This document shows, piece by piece, positions 25,262 through 34,329 of a stretch of DNA of 64,000 nt (position 1 is its first letter; each line of letters opens with the position of its first letter). The notes below the pieces were generated by a model, which was not told the DNA's origin, searched no databases, and was given only the letters and a program-made list of their open reading frames with translations. The translations under genes were made by a program, and so were the position numbers. Source of the DNA: Streptomyces fagopyri (lineage in GTDB: Bacteria > Actinomycetota > Actinomycetes > Streptomycetales > Streptomycetaceae); assembly GCF_009498275.1 (NCBI RefSeq), contig NZ_CP045643.1, positions 2,542,001-2,606,000 on the forward strand. The letters are read 5' to 3'.

Positions 25262-26044
25262 ATGTTCTGGGTCCTCCTCCTGCTCTTGGCCTGGGCCGCG
25301 GCCGGCACGTCCTGCGTCCGGCTGTGCCTGGCCGCCGTACGGGCCGCCGCGGTCGACGCCGACGCGGCGCCCGGACACCACCTCACGCTCTACGAGGCCG
25401 CGTTCCTGTCCGGCGGCCCGGCCCGGGTCGCCGATCTGACCCTGGTGTCGATGGCCCGTCAGCGCCGCCTGCTGCTCGCGCACACGGGCTGGGCGACGGT
25501 CGTGGACCCGCGCGGCCGGGACGACATGGAGCGTTCGGTGATCGGCGCGATAGGCCCAGAGGGACAGTCCCGGATAGCTCCCGTACGCGCGACGACGGCC
25601 GCCGCGGACTCGGTGCGCCGCCTCGCGGACCGTCTCGTCGCCGCCGGCCTCGCCGTGCCCGACGGGGCCCGTACCACCGTCGCGGACGCCGTCCGCCAGG
25701 TCCGGGCCGCCTCGGCGGCCGTCCTCGCGCTCGGCGCCATGGCCGTCCTGATGCCCTCTCAGCCGCGGACCGACGAGGTACCGGTCGCCGTCTGGTTCGC
25801 CCTCCCCCTCGTCCTCACACTGAGCTGCCTCGCCATCGCCCGCATCGAGGTCCACCCCTACACACGCTGGGCCTCCCCGGCCGGCCAGCGGCTGCTCGGC
25901 ACCCTCGCGCGGCACACCGACGCCACCGCCGACGACCGCACGTACCTCACCTCGGTCGCCGTCCGTGGCATCCGCGCGGTCGGCGAGCCGGATCTGCGCG
26001 CGGCCTTCGCCCACCGCGACCGGGCGGCCGGACGGCAGCGCTGA
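25262..26044 (+). CDS. TIGR04222-type membrane protein
   Basis: 260 aa. One membrane helix at residues 2-26 (FWVLLLLLAWAAAGTSCVRL), the family motif LYEAAFLSGGPARVADLTLV (about 43-62) with MARQRRLLLAHTGW after it, and one or two further helices at about 150-205. This is the actinobacterial TIGR04222 family, whose members often end in Gly/Cys-rich tails; this one lacks that tail and ends in RDRAAGRQR. Genes of this family recur beside DUF692 enzymes, but their function is unknown. ATG 25262 has no ribosome-binding site, so leaderless translation is likely. Confidence 0.8.
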   Translation: MFWVLLLLLAWAAAGTSCVRLCLAAVRAAAVDADAAPGHHLTLYEAAFLSGGPARVADLTLVSMARQRRLLLAHTGWATVVDPRGRDDMERSVIGAIGPEGQSRIAPVRATTAAADSVRRLADRLVAAGLAVPDGARTTVADAVRQVRAASAAVLALGAMAVLMPSQPRTDEVPVAVWFALPLVLTLSCLAIARIEVHPYTRWASPAGQRLLGTLARHTDATADDRTYLTSVAVRGIRAVGEPDLRAAFAHRDRAAGRQR

Positions 26045-26164
26045 CCGGCGCCCGAAGGGGCGCATAGGGGTCATTGGCGCCGACACCGGCATTCGGTGCT
26101 TTACTTCACCAACTCCCGAACGAAACATCCCCTTTGTCGCTGCCGTGCGCTGAAGGGATACGCG

Positions 26165-27799
26165 ATGAGAGCTGCCGTCCTCTGCGGAACCGCCGGATCC
26201 TTGCTCCTGACCGCCTTCGCCGGCGCCCCCGCGGGCGGCGCACCGGCCCGGCCGGACCCCGCCGGTCTCACCGCGCCGGACCTGATGCGCGGCACCGCCG
26301 TCGCCGCCGCGCGCGCGGCCGCCGCGGGCATCCGTTTCGGGGCGTGCGCCAAGGCGACGGGGCTCCCCGCCGGCCTGCGCTGCGGCACGGTCGAGGTGCC
26401 GCTCGACTACGCGCGTCCCGACGGCAAGCGGATCAGACTGACCGTCAGCCGGTCGGCTGCCACCGGCAAGGACACGCGGAACGCGAAGCACAGGGTGCCC
26501 CGGCAGGGCGCCCTGGTCTACAACCCCGGCGGTCCGGGCGCCTCCGGCATGTACTTCCCGCTGTTCGGCGCCCTGCCCGAGTGGAAGCGGATCGCGGCGG
26601 CGTACGACCTGGTGGGCTACGCCCCGCGCGGGGTCGCCGGCTCGGCCCCGCTGTCCTGCAAGGACCCCAAGCGCTCCGTGAAGGGGCCCACGCAGTCGCC
26701 GACGCATCCCTCGGAGTCGTACAAGAAGGAGCGCATCGCGGAGGCGCAGGCCTACGCGCGCGGCTGCCTGAAGCGCTCCGGCCAGGCGATCCGGCACTAC
26801 AACTCGCTCAACAACGCCCGTGACCTCGACGTGCTGCGCGCCGCGCTCGGCGAGCGGAAGCTGACCTTCATGGGTGCCTCGTACGGCACCTACTTCGGCG
26901 CCCTCTACGCGACGCTCTTCCCCTCGCACGTGCGCCGGATGGTCTTCGACTCGGCGGTGAACCCGGCCCCCGGCCAGATCTGGTACGAGAACAACCTCGA
27001 CCAGTCGGCGGCCTTCGAGAGCCGCTGGGCCGACTTCCGCGCGTGGACCGCCCGGCACGACAAGGTGTACGGGCTCGGCACCACACCCGAAGAGGTGCTG
27101 CACAGCTACGAGAAGGCACGGGCGCAGCTGGCCGCGTCGCCCGCCGGCGGCAAGGTGGGGCCGGCGCAGTTGCAGAACGCGTTCCTGGAGGCGGGGTACT
27201 ACGACGACTACTGGCCGCGGCGTGCCCTGGCGCTCTCCGCCTATCTGAAGGGTGACCCGAAGCCGCTGATCGAGCAGGCCGCGCGTCCGGAGGCGTCGGC
27301 CGGGGCGGAGAACGCGGGCGCCGTCTACACCGCGGTCGAGTGCAACGACGCGTCCTGGCCGACCCGTTGGCGCACCTGGGACCGCGACAACACGATGCTC
27401 GCGCGCAGGGCGCCGTTCGAGACGTGGGACAACGTCTGGATGAACCTGCCCTGCGCGTACTGGCCGGTGCCCCGGCAGAAGCCCCTCGACGTACGGGCGC
27501 TGCCCGGGGTGCTGGCGCCGACCCTGATCCTGGCGGCCGAGCGGGACGCGGCCACGCCGTACGAGGGGGCGGTGGAGCTGCAGCGGCGGCTGTCCGGTTC
27601 CGTCCTGGTGACCGAGAACGGGGCCGGGACGCACGGGATCGGCGGCGGCCCCAACACCTGTGTCAACAACTATCTCGACACGTATCTGCTGACGGGCGGC
27701 CTCCCGCAGTTCCGCGCGCGGTGCGCGCCGCGCGCGGAACCGGAGCCGGCGGCGCCGGGCGGCCGGGCACCGCACGCGAAGGCCGGGCGGGCCTCGTAG
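26165..27799 (+). CDS. Secreted alpha/beta hydrolase, tripeptidyl-aminopeptidase (SlpD/SlpE) type
   Basis: 544 aa serine peptidase of family S33. It has a signal peptide (RAAVLCGTAGSLLLTAFAG, residues 2-20), YNPGGPGASGM as oxyanion region, the nucleophile Ser in FMGASYGTYFG (about 238), the Asp in AAERDAATPYEG (about 458) and the His in GAGTHGIGG (about 487). Cys-bearing C-terminal TAP-C-like segments follow. Streptomyces relatives release tripeptides outside the cell. ATG 26165 has GAAGGGATA upstream. A terminator hairpin begins before its stop codon. Confidence 0.88.
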   Translation: MRAAVLCGTAGSLLLTAFAGAPAGGAPARPDPAGLTAPDLMRGTAVAAARAAAAGIRFGACAKATGLPAGLRCGTVEVPLDYARPDGKRIRLTVSRSAATGKDTRNAKHRVPRQGALVYNPGGPGASGMYFPLFGALPEWKRIAAAYDLVGYAPRGVAGSAPLSCKDPKRSVKGPTQSPTHPSESYKKERIAEAQAYARGCLKRSGQAIRHYNSLNNARDLDVLRAALGERKLTFMGASYGTYFGALYATLFPSHVRRMVFDSAVNPAPGQIWYENNLDQSAAFESRWADFRAWTARHDKVYGLGTTPEEVLHSYEKARAQLAASPAGGKVGPAQLQNAFLEAGYYDDYWPRRALALSAYLKGDPKPLIEQAARPEASAGAENAGAVYTAVECNDASWPTRWRTWDRDNTMLARRAPFETWDNVWMNLPCAYWPVPRQKPLDVRALPGVLAPTLILAAERDAATPYEGAVELQRRLSGSVLVTENGAGTHGIGGGPNTCVNNYLDTYLLTGGLPQFRARCAPRAEPEPAAPGGRAPHAKAGRAS

Positions 27800-27810
27800 C
27801 CCGCCCGGCC
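27781..27810. terminator. Bidirectional terminator overlapping the hydrolase stop codon
   Basis: A perfect 12-bp stem (GGCCGGGCGGGC / GCCCGCCCGGCC) with loop CTCGTA. The plus-strand stop codon is within it, and the minus-strand hemQ gene ends 17 bp further on, so it can end both transcripts. Confidence 0.8.
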
Positions 27811-27826
27811 CCGCGCCGGACAGCGG

Positions 27827-28546
27827 TCAGGCGAGACCCGCGACCAGTTCGGCGACGTCCTTGCGGCGGCCCGTGTAGAACGGGACCTCCTCGCGGACGT
27901 GCAGCCGGGCCTCGGAGGCGCGCAGGTGACGCATGAGGTCGACGATGCGGTACAGCTCGTCGGCCTCGAAGGCGAGGATCCACTCGTAGTCGCCGAGGGA
28001 GAACGAGGCGACCGTATTGGCGCGCACGTCCGGGTAGCCGCGGGCCATCTTGCCGTGGTCGGCGAGCATGCGCCGGCGGTCCTCGTCGGGCAGCAGGTAC
28101 CAGTCGTAGGAGCGTACGAACGGGTAGACGCTGATGTAGTCGCGGGGCGTCTCGTCGGCGAGGAACGCCGGGATGTGCGAGCGGTTGAACTCGGCCGGGC
28201 GGTGCAGCGCCATGTTCGACCAGACCGGGTCCAGGGCGCGGCCGAGCCGCGTGCGGCGGAAGAGGTTGTACGCCTCCTGGAGCTGGTCCGCGGTCTCGGC
28301 GTGCCACCAGATCATCAGGTCCGCGTCGGCGCGCAGCCCCGACACGTCGTACGTGCCGCGGACGGTGACGTCCTTCGCGGCGAGCTGGTCGAAGAGCTCC
28401 TGGACCTCGTCGGCGTATCCGCCACGGTCCTCGGGGAGCACGTCGCGCAGCCGGAAGACGGACCACAGGGTGTAGCGGATGACCTCGTTGAGGTCCTTGG
28501 CCTTCTTGCCGATGTTCGGGATCTTGGCGGGGGCGTCGTCACTCAT
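27827..28546 (-). CDS. hemQ: Coproheme decarboxylase HemQ (chlorite-dismutase family)
   Basis: 239 aa. It catalyses the last step of the coproporphyrin-dependent haem route, converting Fe-coproporphyrin III to protohaem with peroxide. Markers are [11 protein letters not shown], the catalytic Tyr region [18 protein letters not shown], and the proximal His region [15 protein letters not shown]. The distal Arg of true chlorite dismutases is absent, as in HemQ. ATG 28546 lies 4 nt after the hemG stop and the GGGAGAA site is inside the end of hemG, so the two are translationally coupled. Confidence 0.94.
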   Translation of the reverse strand: MSDDAPAKIPNIGKKAKDLNEVIRYTLWSVFRLRDVLPEDRGGYADEVQELFDQLAAKDVTVRGTYDVSGLRADADLMIWWHAETADQLQEAYNLFRRTRLGRALDPVWSNMALHRPAEFNRSHIPAFLADETPRDYISVYPFVRSYDWYLLPDEDRRRMLADHGKMARGYPDVRANTVASFSLGDYEWILAFEADELYRIVDLMRHLRASEARLHVREEVPFYTGRRKDVAELVAGLA

Positions 28547-28550
28547 GGGG

Positions 28551-30017
28551 CTATTCTCCCGCGCCGCCGTGCAGACTCTGCACCGGGTTCCTGGTCAGCG
28601 CGTCCAGCCCGGCGCGGTCTCCGCCGAGCCGGTCCACGGCGGCGTACGCGCTCGCGACACAGGCGGGGATGCCGACCCCGTCGTAGGCGGCACCGCAGAC
28701 CGCGAGTCCGGGGACCTCGGCGACATGCGCGCGGATCCGGGCCACTCGCGTGTGGTGTCCGACGGGGTACTGCGGCAGGCCGTCGTCCCAGCGGGTGACG
28801 CGGGTGGCGACGGGCTCGGCCGTGAGCCCGGCCGCCTCGCGCAGGTCGTGGCGGGACACGTCGACGAGGCCGGCGTCGTCGCGGCCCAGCACCTCGCTCT
28901 CGCCGTACCGGCCCACGGAGGTGCGCAGGACGAGCAGGCCGGGGTTCTCCGCGTCGATCCAGCCCCACTTGCGGGAGGCGAAGGTGGAGGCCTTGATGGT
29001 GTGTCCGTCGACGGGCGGGACCAGGAAGCCGCTCCCCTCGGGGAGGGTGATGTCCGCGCGCCGGTAGGCGAGGGTGACCAGCGCCATGGAGGCGTACTCG
29101 ACGGCGGCGAGTTCGGTGGCCGCGGCGGGTGCCTCGGTGCGCAGCAGGGCGGCGGCGGCCGGGGCGGGCACGGCGAGGACGACGGCGTCGGCGCGCAGCA
29201 CCCGGTCTCCGGCCACGACGTGCCAGCCGGGTTCGGTGCCGCGCGTCCGGCTCAGCCCGGTGACCTGGGCGCCGGTGACGACGTCCCCGCCCCGCGCGCG
29301 CACCGACTCGGCGACCGCGAGCGGGAGTTGGCCGACCCCGCCTTCGATTCCCATGAACACGGGGCCGGTCTGCTGCTGTGCGGCGGCCTTCGCCTGGACG
29401 GCGCGCACCGCCTCCGTCAGTGAGGTGTGGGTGCGGGCCGCCTCGAAGAGCTGGGGGACGGCGGCGCGCAGGGAGATGCGGTAGGCGTCGCCCGCGTAGA
29501 CACCGCCGAGCAGGGGCTCGACCAGCCGGTCGACGACCTCGCGGCCGAGGCGCGCCGCCACGTACTCCCCCACCGCGACGTCGTCACCGATCTCCGTGCG
29601 GGGCAGTTCGGCGTCGCGCCCGATGCGGCGCAGGCCCTCGTCGGACAGGACTCCGTGGAGGGCGGCCGCGGTGCCGGGGACGCCCATGACGTGTCCCTTG
29701 GGCATGGGGCGCAGGGCGCCGCGGGTCCACAGGGAGGCGGTCGCGGTGGCGGGGGGAAGAAGGCGGTCGGAGAGGCCCACCTCGCGGGCGAGCGCGACCG
29801 CTTCGGGGCGCCGGGCGAGCATCGACTCGGCGCCGAGGTCGACGCGGGCGCCCGCGACCTCGCCGGGCAGCAGCTTGCCTCCGACGCGGCCGGAGGCCTC
29901 CAGGACGGTCACCCGGGCGCCGCGGCCGAGGAGGCGGTGGGCGGCGGCCAGACCGGCGATCCCGCCCCCGACGACGACGACATGCCCCGTACCCGTACGA
30001 CTGTCCTGTGCGTGCAT
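28551..30017 (-). CDS. hemG: Coproporphyrinogen/protoporphyrinogen III oxidase (HemY/CgoX)
   Basis: 488 aa FAD flavoprotein; by pathway context (hemQ next door) it oxidises coproporphyrinogen III to coproporphyrin III, the Gram-positive branch. The FAD-binding loop [17 protein letters not shown] (about 13-29), RVGGKLLP with ASGR before it, and the C-terminal flavin motif [19 protein letters not shown] are all present. Databases call this family hemG or hemY; cgoX is the newer name. ATG 30017 has GGAGG only one base upstream, so a leaderless start is an alternative. It forms an operon with hemQ. Confidence 0.92.
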   Translation of the reverse strand: MHAQDSRTGTGHVVVVGGGIAGLAAAHRLLGRGARVTVLEASGRVGGKLLPGEVAGARVDLGAESMLARRPEAVALAREVGLSDRLLPPATATASLWTRGALRPMPKGHVMGVPGTAAALHGVLSDEGLRRIGRDAELPRTEIGDDVAVGEYVAARLGREVVDRLVEPLLGGVYAGDAYRISLRAAVPQLFEAARTHTSLTEAVRAVQAKAAAQQQTGPVFMGIEGGVGQLPLAVAESVRARGGDVVTGAQVTGLSRTRGTEPGWHVVAGDRVLRADAVVLAVPAPAAAALLRTEAPAAATELAAVEYASMALVTLAYRRADITLPEGSGFLVPPVDGHTIKASTFASRKWGWIDAENPGLLVLRTSVGRYGESEVLGRDDAGLVDVSRHDLREAAGLTAEPVATRVTRWDDGLPQYPVGHHTRVARIRAHVAEVPGLAVCGAAYDGVGIPACVASAYAAVDRLGGDRAGLDALTRNPVQSLHGGAGE

Positions 30018-30176
30018 GCCTCCACTTTCTCAGACCCCGCGGGCACCTCCGCCGGGCCCCGGTGTCCTGTGCGAGTCCCGAACGTGACCTCATCGGGACC
30101 GGAGCACCCCAACGTCCTGCCGGGTCCGGGCGTCGAAGAGTCAGCATCCGTCGCGAGACCCGGGGGGTACTCCCAC

Positions 30177-31196
30177 ATGCACACACCACGTTCCGTACAC
30201 GGCGCACGGACCGGCCGGGCCCTGGCCGGGGTCCTGCTCGTCTCCTCCCTCGCGCTGGCGGGGTGCGGCTCCGCCGGGGACGGCGCCACGTCCAGCAGCG
30301 ACAAGGCGGCGTCCGGGGACCAGAAGGCCGGCCCGGGTGCCCAGGAGGCCGTTCCGGGAGCCGCCGACGGCACCACCTCGGACAAGGCCGCCACGGGCGC
30401 GGGCGGTTCCCGGGCCGCCACCGCGCCCAGGCTGGAGACGAGCGGCATCATCCGTACCGCGTTCCTGACCGTGCAGGTCAAGGACGTCCCCAAGGCCCTG
30501 GACGAGGCCCGCGTCACGGCCACCGGCGCGGGCGGTTTCGTCGGGGACGAGACGACCACCCGGGACGGGCGGGGCCACGAGCGCACCCGCGTCGTGCTGC
30601 GGGTGCCCACGGACCGCTACGACCAGGTGCTCTCCGATCTGGGCGGCGCGGGGAAGGTCCTGGAGCGGACGGCCAAGGCGCAGGACGTCACCGACCAGGT
30701 CGTCGACGTGGAGAGCCGTATCAAGTCGCAGCGCGCCAGCGTGGCCCGGGTCCGTGGACTGATGGACCGGGCCACCAAGCTCAGCGACGTGGTCGCTCTG
30801 GAAGGGGAGCTGAGCAGCCGCGAGTCCGACCTGGAGGCCCTGCTCGCGCGGCAGTCGTCGCTGAAGGACCGCACCAGTCTGGCCACCATCACGCTCTCCC
30901 TCTCCGAGACGCCGGTGCGCAAGGCCGCCGAGAAGGACTCGGAGCCCGGCTTCGTGGACGCCCTCGCGGGCGGCTGGGACGCGTTCGTCGCGACGCTGCG
31001 CTGGATCGCGATGGTGCTGGGCGCGGTGCTCCCGTTCGCCGTCTGCGCGGCGGTGCTCGTGGTGCTGTGGCTGCGGTTCGGACGCTCCCGGCTGCCGCGC
31101 CGTCCGGCACCGGCGGCCGCCGCACCCGTCGCGCCGGTCACCGGATCGCTGCCGACGGCGCCGCCGGTGCGTGAGGAGGGTGGCAAGGACGCCTGA
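30177..31196 (+). CDS. DUF4349 lipoprotein
   Basis: 339 aa. Lipoprotein signal with lipobox LALAGC (Cys about 30), a Ser/Ala/Gly/Lys linker to about 80, then a DUF4349 domain: IRTAFLTVQVKDVPKALDEA, GAGGFVGDETT, then a coiled coil at about 170-225 (VDVESRIKSQRASVARVRGL), and a single C-terminal membrane helix (about 280-303, MVLGAVLPFAVCAAVLVVLW). The family is envelope-located and often called putative; no activity is proven. ATG 30177 follows CGGGGGG. It diverges from hemG. Confidence 0.85.
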   Translation: MHTPRSVHGARTGRALAGVLLVSSLALAGCGSAGDGATSSSDKAASGDQKAGPGAQEAVPGAADGTTSDKAATGAGGSRAATAPRLETSGIIRTAFLTVQVKDVPKALDEARVTATGAGGFVGDETTTRDGRGHERTRVVLRVPTDRYDQVLSDLGGAGKVLERTAKAQDVTDQVVDVESRIKSQRASVARVRGLMDRATKLSDVVALEGELSSRESDLEALLARQSSLKDRTSLATITLSLSETPVRKAAEKDSEPGFVDALAGGWDAFVATLRWIAMVLGAVLPFAVCAAVLVVLWLRFGRSRLPRRPAPAAAAPVAPVTGSLPTAPPVREEGGKDA

Positions 31197-31211
31197 AGTG
31201 CCGGGCCCCCG

Positions 31212-31217
31212 TAGCGT
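31212..31217 (+). promoter_or_regulatory. -10 element for leaderless CoADR-like gene
   Basis: TAGCGT ends 6 nt before the ATG at 31224; there is no ribosome-binding site. Confidence 0.5.
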
Positions 31218-31223
31218 GTTCGC

Positions 31224-32657
31224 ATGAGCATGAACCGTACGAGCGCGACGAACGTCGCCGGCAGCACAGGCGGTACCGGCGGGGCGGCCGAGCGGCTGGT
31301 CGTCATCGGCGGCGACGCGGCGGGCATGTCCGCCGCGTCGCAGGCGCGCCGGATGCGGGGTCCGGACGAGCTGGAGATCGTGGCGTTCGAGCGCGGCCAC
31401 TTCACCTCCTACTCGGCCTGCGGCATCCCGTACTGGGTGGGCGGCGACGTTCCCGGGCCGGACCGGCTGATCGCACGGTCGCCGCAGGAGCACCGGGAGC
31501 GGGACATCGACCTGCGGATGCGCACCGAGGTCACGGAGATCGACGTCGCGGGCGCCCGGGTGCGCTCACGGGACCTGGAGTCCGGGGCGGAGGCGTGGAC
31601 GCCGTACGACAAGCTCGTGATCGCGACCGGCGCCCGTCCGGTCCGCCCGGACCTGCCGGGGATGGACGCTCCCGGTGTGCACGGCGTGCAGACCCTCGAC
31701 GACGGCCAGGCGCTCCTGGACACGCTGGCCGCGACACGGGGCCGGCGCGCGGTGGTCGTCGGCGCCGGTTACATCGGCGTGGAGATGGCCGAGGCACTCA
31801 TCAACCGCGGGTACGAGGTGACGGTCGTCAACCGCGGCGCCGAACCGATGGCCACGCTCGACCCCGACATGGGCCGGCTGGTGCGCACGGCCATGTCGGA
31901 CCTGGGCATCACCATGGTCGACGGCGCCACCGTGACCGGGATCGTCACCGGCGCCGACGGGGTCCGGGCCGTCGCCACCCAGGAGGGGGAGTACCCGGCG
32001 GACGTCGTGGTGCTCGGCATCGGGGTGCGCCCCGAGACCACCCTCGCCAGGGCGGCCGGGCTGCCGCTGGGCGACCACGGCGGGCTGCTCACCGACCTGG
32101 CGATGCGGGTGCGCGGACACGAGAACATCTGGGCGGGCGGCGACTGCGTCGAGGTCCTCGACCTGGTCTCGGGGAGCGAGCGGCACATCGCGCTGGGCAC
32201 CCACGCCAACAAGCACGGGCAGGTCATCGGCAGCAACGTGGGCGGCGGCTACGCCACCTTCCCCGGTGTGGTGGGTACGGCGGTGAGCAAGGTCTGCGAC
32301 CTGGAGATCGCGCGCACCGGGCTGCGCGAGAAGGACGCGCGGCGGGCGGGCCTGCAGTTCGAGACCGTCACCATCGAGTCGACCAGCCGTGCGGGCTACT
32401 ACCCGAACGCGGCCCTGATGACGGTGAAGATGCTCGCCGAGCGCCGCACCGGACGGCTGCTGGGCGTGCAGATCGTCGGCCGCGAGGGTGCCGCGAAGCG
32501 CGTCGACATCGCCGCGGTGGCGCTCACCGCCGGGATGACCGTGGAACAGATGACGGCCCTGGACCTCGGCTACGCCCCGCCGTTCTCACCGGTGTGGGAC
32601 CCGATCCTGGTGGCGGCGCGCAAGGCGGTCACGGCGGTACGGCGAGGCGCCCGGTAG
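31224..32657 (+). CDS. FAD-dependent pyridine-nucleotide disulfide oxidoreductase, CoA-disulfide-reductase-like
   Basis: 477 aa. An FAD-binding Rossmann loop (VVIGGDAAGMSAAS, about 26-39), the single redox-active Cys in FTSYSACGIPYWVGG (about 64-70), an NAD(P)-binding loop (VVVGAGYIGVEMAE), an FAD-ribityl motif (IWAGGDCVEV) and a C-terminal dimerisation domain with LDLGYAPPFSPVWDP. The single Cys is typical of CoA-disulfide reductase, NADH oxidase or NADH peroxidase. With mycothiol as main thiol, the actual substrate in Streptomyces is open. ATG 31224 is leaderless by promoter position; residues 1-22 are a Ser/Gly/Thr-rich extension. Confidence 0.88.
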   Translation: MSMNRTSATNVAGSTGGTGGAAERLVVIGGDAAGMSAASQARRMRGPDELEIVAFERGHFTSYSACGIPYWVGGDVPGPDRLIARSPQEHRERDIDLRMRTEVTEIDVAGARVRSRDLESGAEAWTPYDKLVIATGARPVRPDLPGMDAPGVHGVQTLDDGQALLDTLAATRGRRAVVVGAGYIGVEMAEALINRGYEVTVVNRGAEPMATLDPDMGRLVRTAMSDLGITMVDGATVTGIVTGADGVRAVATQEGEYPADVVVLGIGVRPETTLARAAGLPLGDHGGLLTDLAMRVRGHENIWAGGDCVEVLDLVSGSERHIALGTHANKHGQVIGSNVGGGYATFPGVVGTAVSKVCDLEIARTGLREKDARRAGLQFETVTIESTSRAGYYPNAALMTVKMLAERRTGRLLGVQIVGREGAAKRVDIAAVALTAGMTVEQMTALDLGYAPPFSPVWDPILVAARKAVTAVRRGAR

Positions 32658-32972
32658 CGGCGCGGGGACCGCGCGAGCGGGGCGACGCACGACCCGGGGC
32701 CACGTACGACCGGCGTCACGTACGACCGGGCCACCTACGACCGGACCACGTACGACCGGCGTCACGATCGGGCGTCGCCGTCGCCGTCGCCGTCGCCGGG
32801 GGCCGTGCCGTCCGGAGGGCTGTCCCGTGATCCCCGGTGGATCGGCGCGCGGTGTCGGACGCGGTGCGCCACGGGGCGGGGCCCCTCGTACGGGGCGCGT
32901 CCGGGCGATCCCGTGACACCGCGGGGTGCCGCCGCTGTCGTCGCGTGCCCGCCGGGGATCGCGGGGCAGACC
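32658..32972. other. Intergenic gap with two short repeat arrays
   Basis: This 315-bp gap between convergent genes contains the 15-16-bp array at 32701-32759 and a GCCGTC-type hexamer array at about 32772-32798. Nothing in it looks coding. Confidence 0.6.
32701..32759. repeat. Tandem CACGTACGACCGG array
   Basis: CACGTACGACCGG starts at 32701, 32717, 32732 (one mismatch) and 32747, with period 15-16 bp; a degenerate fifth copy follows at 32763. CGTACG in each unit is palindromic. Confidence 0.9.
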
Positions 32973-33308
32973 TCAGGCGGACTCGTGACCGGCGTTCTGG
33001 TTGATGCGGTCTATCGCCTGCCGGGCCTGCTCGGCCGGCGGGCGAGCGGGCAGCGAGGACACGGAGCCCGAGGCGGTGACGGCGGCGGGCGGCGTGGTGG
33101 GCGGCTTCGCGTGCGCGGCCGACCGCACGGAGCGCAACCGGTGACTCACGGCCTCGTCGAGGGTCACCGGACGCTGGAGGCGCGCCGCGAGCCGTCCGGC
33201 CTCCTGGCCGAGCGCGGCCACGTCCTCCCAGGGGAGGTGCACCACCAGGGCGATCTCCGCCTCACCGTCGGGCAGGGCGTGCATCGGAGGAGTAACTCGG
33301 TCGTTCAT
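32973..33308 (-). CDS. Small conserved hypothetical protein
   Basis: 111 aa, not recognised. Residues 12-55 are compact (AEIALVVHLPWEDVAALGQE then AGRLAARLQRPVTLDEAVS), the rest is Pro/Ala/Ser-rich with a final short helix (QARQAIDRINQNAG). No signal peptide or membrane helix. ATG 33308 is preferred over an in-frame ATG at 33323. It is divergent from the rhomboid gene and convergent with the CoADR-like gene. Streptomyces homologues exist by recollection, without known function. Confidence 0.65.
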   Translation of the reverse strand: MNDRVTPPMHALPDGEAEIALVVHLPWEDVAALGQEAGRLAARLQRPVTLDEAVSHRLRSVRSAAHAKPPTTPPAAVTASGSVSSLPARPPAEQARQAIDRINQNAGHESA

Positions 33309-33506
33309 CGCCTGTGTCCTCACGTCTTCCTCGCGTCGCGTCTTCGTCGCGGCGCGGGCGGTTGACGAGACATACGCACCGGAGCGCGACAGCGTTCAGT
33401 GGCACGAGGAGGAGCGCGCGCCGGGACACGCGCCCCGCCGGACCGAGCGTGCCTGCCCCCTGCGGACGTGCGGATACCCGCGGCGCATCCAGGGCACTAG
33501 TTCCTT

Positions 33507-34325
33507 GTGGTCATACCCGTCCATGACGTGAACCCGGTACGCGGCACGCCTTATATGACGTACGCCCTGATCGCCGCCAATGTCCTGGTGTTCCTCTACA
33601 CCCCCGGCCTCGCCGGATCGGTGGCGGGCGACAGCGGTCTGTCCCGGCTGTGCCATCTGCAGGCGTTCCTGGACCACTACGCCGCGGTGCCACAGGAGTT
33701 GATCCACCACCGGATGCCCCAGCTCGTGCCCACCGGTGAGGTCGGAGCCGGCGCGCACGGGCCCGGCTGCCTGGTGAGCGCCCCGGACTACGACAAGTCG
33801 CCGCCGCTCTCCGTCCTCACCGCGATGTTCCTGCACGGCAGCTGGCTGCACCTGCTGGGCAACATGCTCTTCCTGCTGATCTTCGGCAACAACATCGAGG
33901 ACCGCCTGGGACATGTGCGGTTCGCGCTGTTCTACGTGGCGTGCGGATACGCGGCCGGATACGGCTTCGCGCTCCTCAACGACAGCTCGTCGGACCCGCT
34001 GCTCGGCGCCTCCGGGGCGATCGCCGGGGTGCTCGGCGCCTACCTGGTGCTCTATCCGAGGGTCAGGGTGTGGGTCCTGGTCCCGTTCCTGGTCTTCCTG
34101 CCGCTGCGACTGCCCGCCTGGCTCGTGCTCGGCTTCTGGTTCGCGCTGCAGGCGGTCTACTCGTCGGGCCGCGGTGTCCCCACCGCCGGAACCGTCGCGT
34201 ACGAGGCCCATGTGGCCGGCTTCCTCGCGGGCATGCTGCTGGCCTGGCCGCTGCGCCGGGGCACCCCGCCACCGCCGGAGCCGCGCAGCCTGCTGTGGGG
34301 CAGACAGGCGCGGCACGGCTGGTGA
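33507..34325 (+). CDS. Rhomboid-family intramembrane serine protease
   Basis: 272 aa, six or seven membrane segments. The catalytic Ser is in LLGASGAIAGVLGAY (about 173) and the His in YEAHVAGFLAGML (about 233). The oxyanion-loop residues HGSWLHLLGNMLFL (about 110-123) are also present, so an active protease is expected. It cleaves membrane-bound substrates within the bilayer. GTG 33507 follows MVIPVHDVNP-type N-termini common in actinobacterial rhomboids; no clear Shine-Dalgarno site. It ends 4 bp before the converging hemE stop. Confidence 0.9.
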   Translation: MVIPVHDVNPVRGTPYMTYALIAANVLVFLYTPGLAGSVAGDSGLSRLCHLQAFLDHYAAVPQELIHHRMPQLVPTGEVGAGAHGPGCLVSAPDYDKSPPLSVLTAMFLHGSWLHLLGNMLFLLIFGNNIEDRLGHVRFALFYVACGYAAGYGFALLNDSSSDPLLGASGAIAGVLGAYLVLYPRVRVWVLVPFLVFLPLRLPAWLVLGFWFALQAVYSSGRGVPTAGTVAYEAHVAGFLAGMLLAWPLRRGTPPPPEPRSLLWGRQARHGW

Positions 34326-34329
34326 GGCG

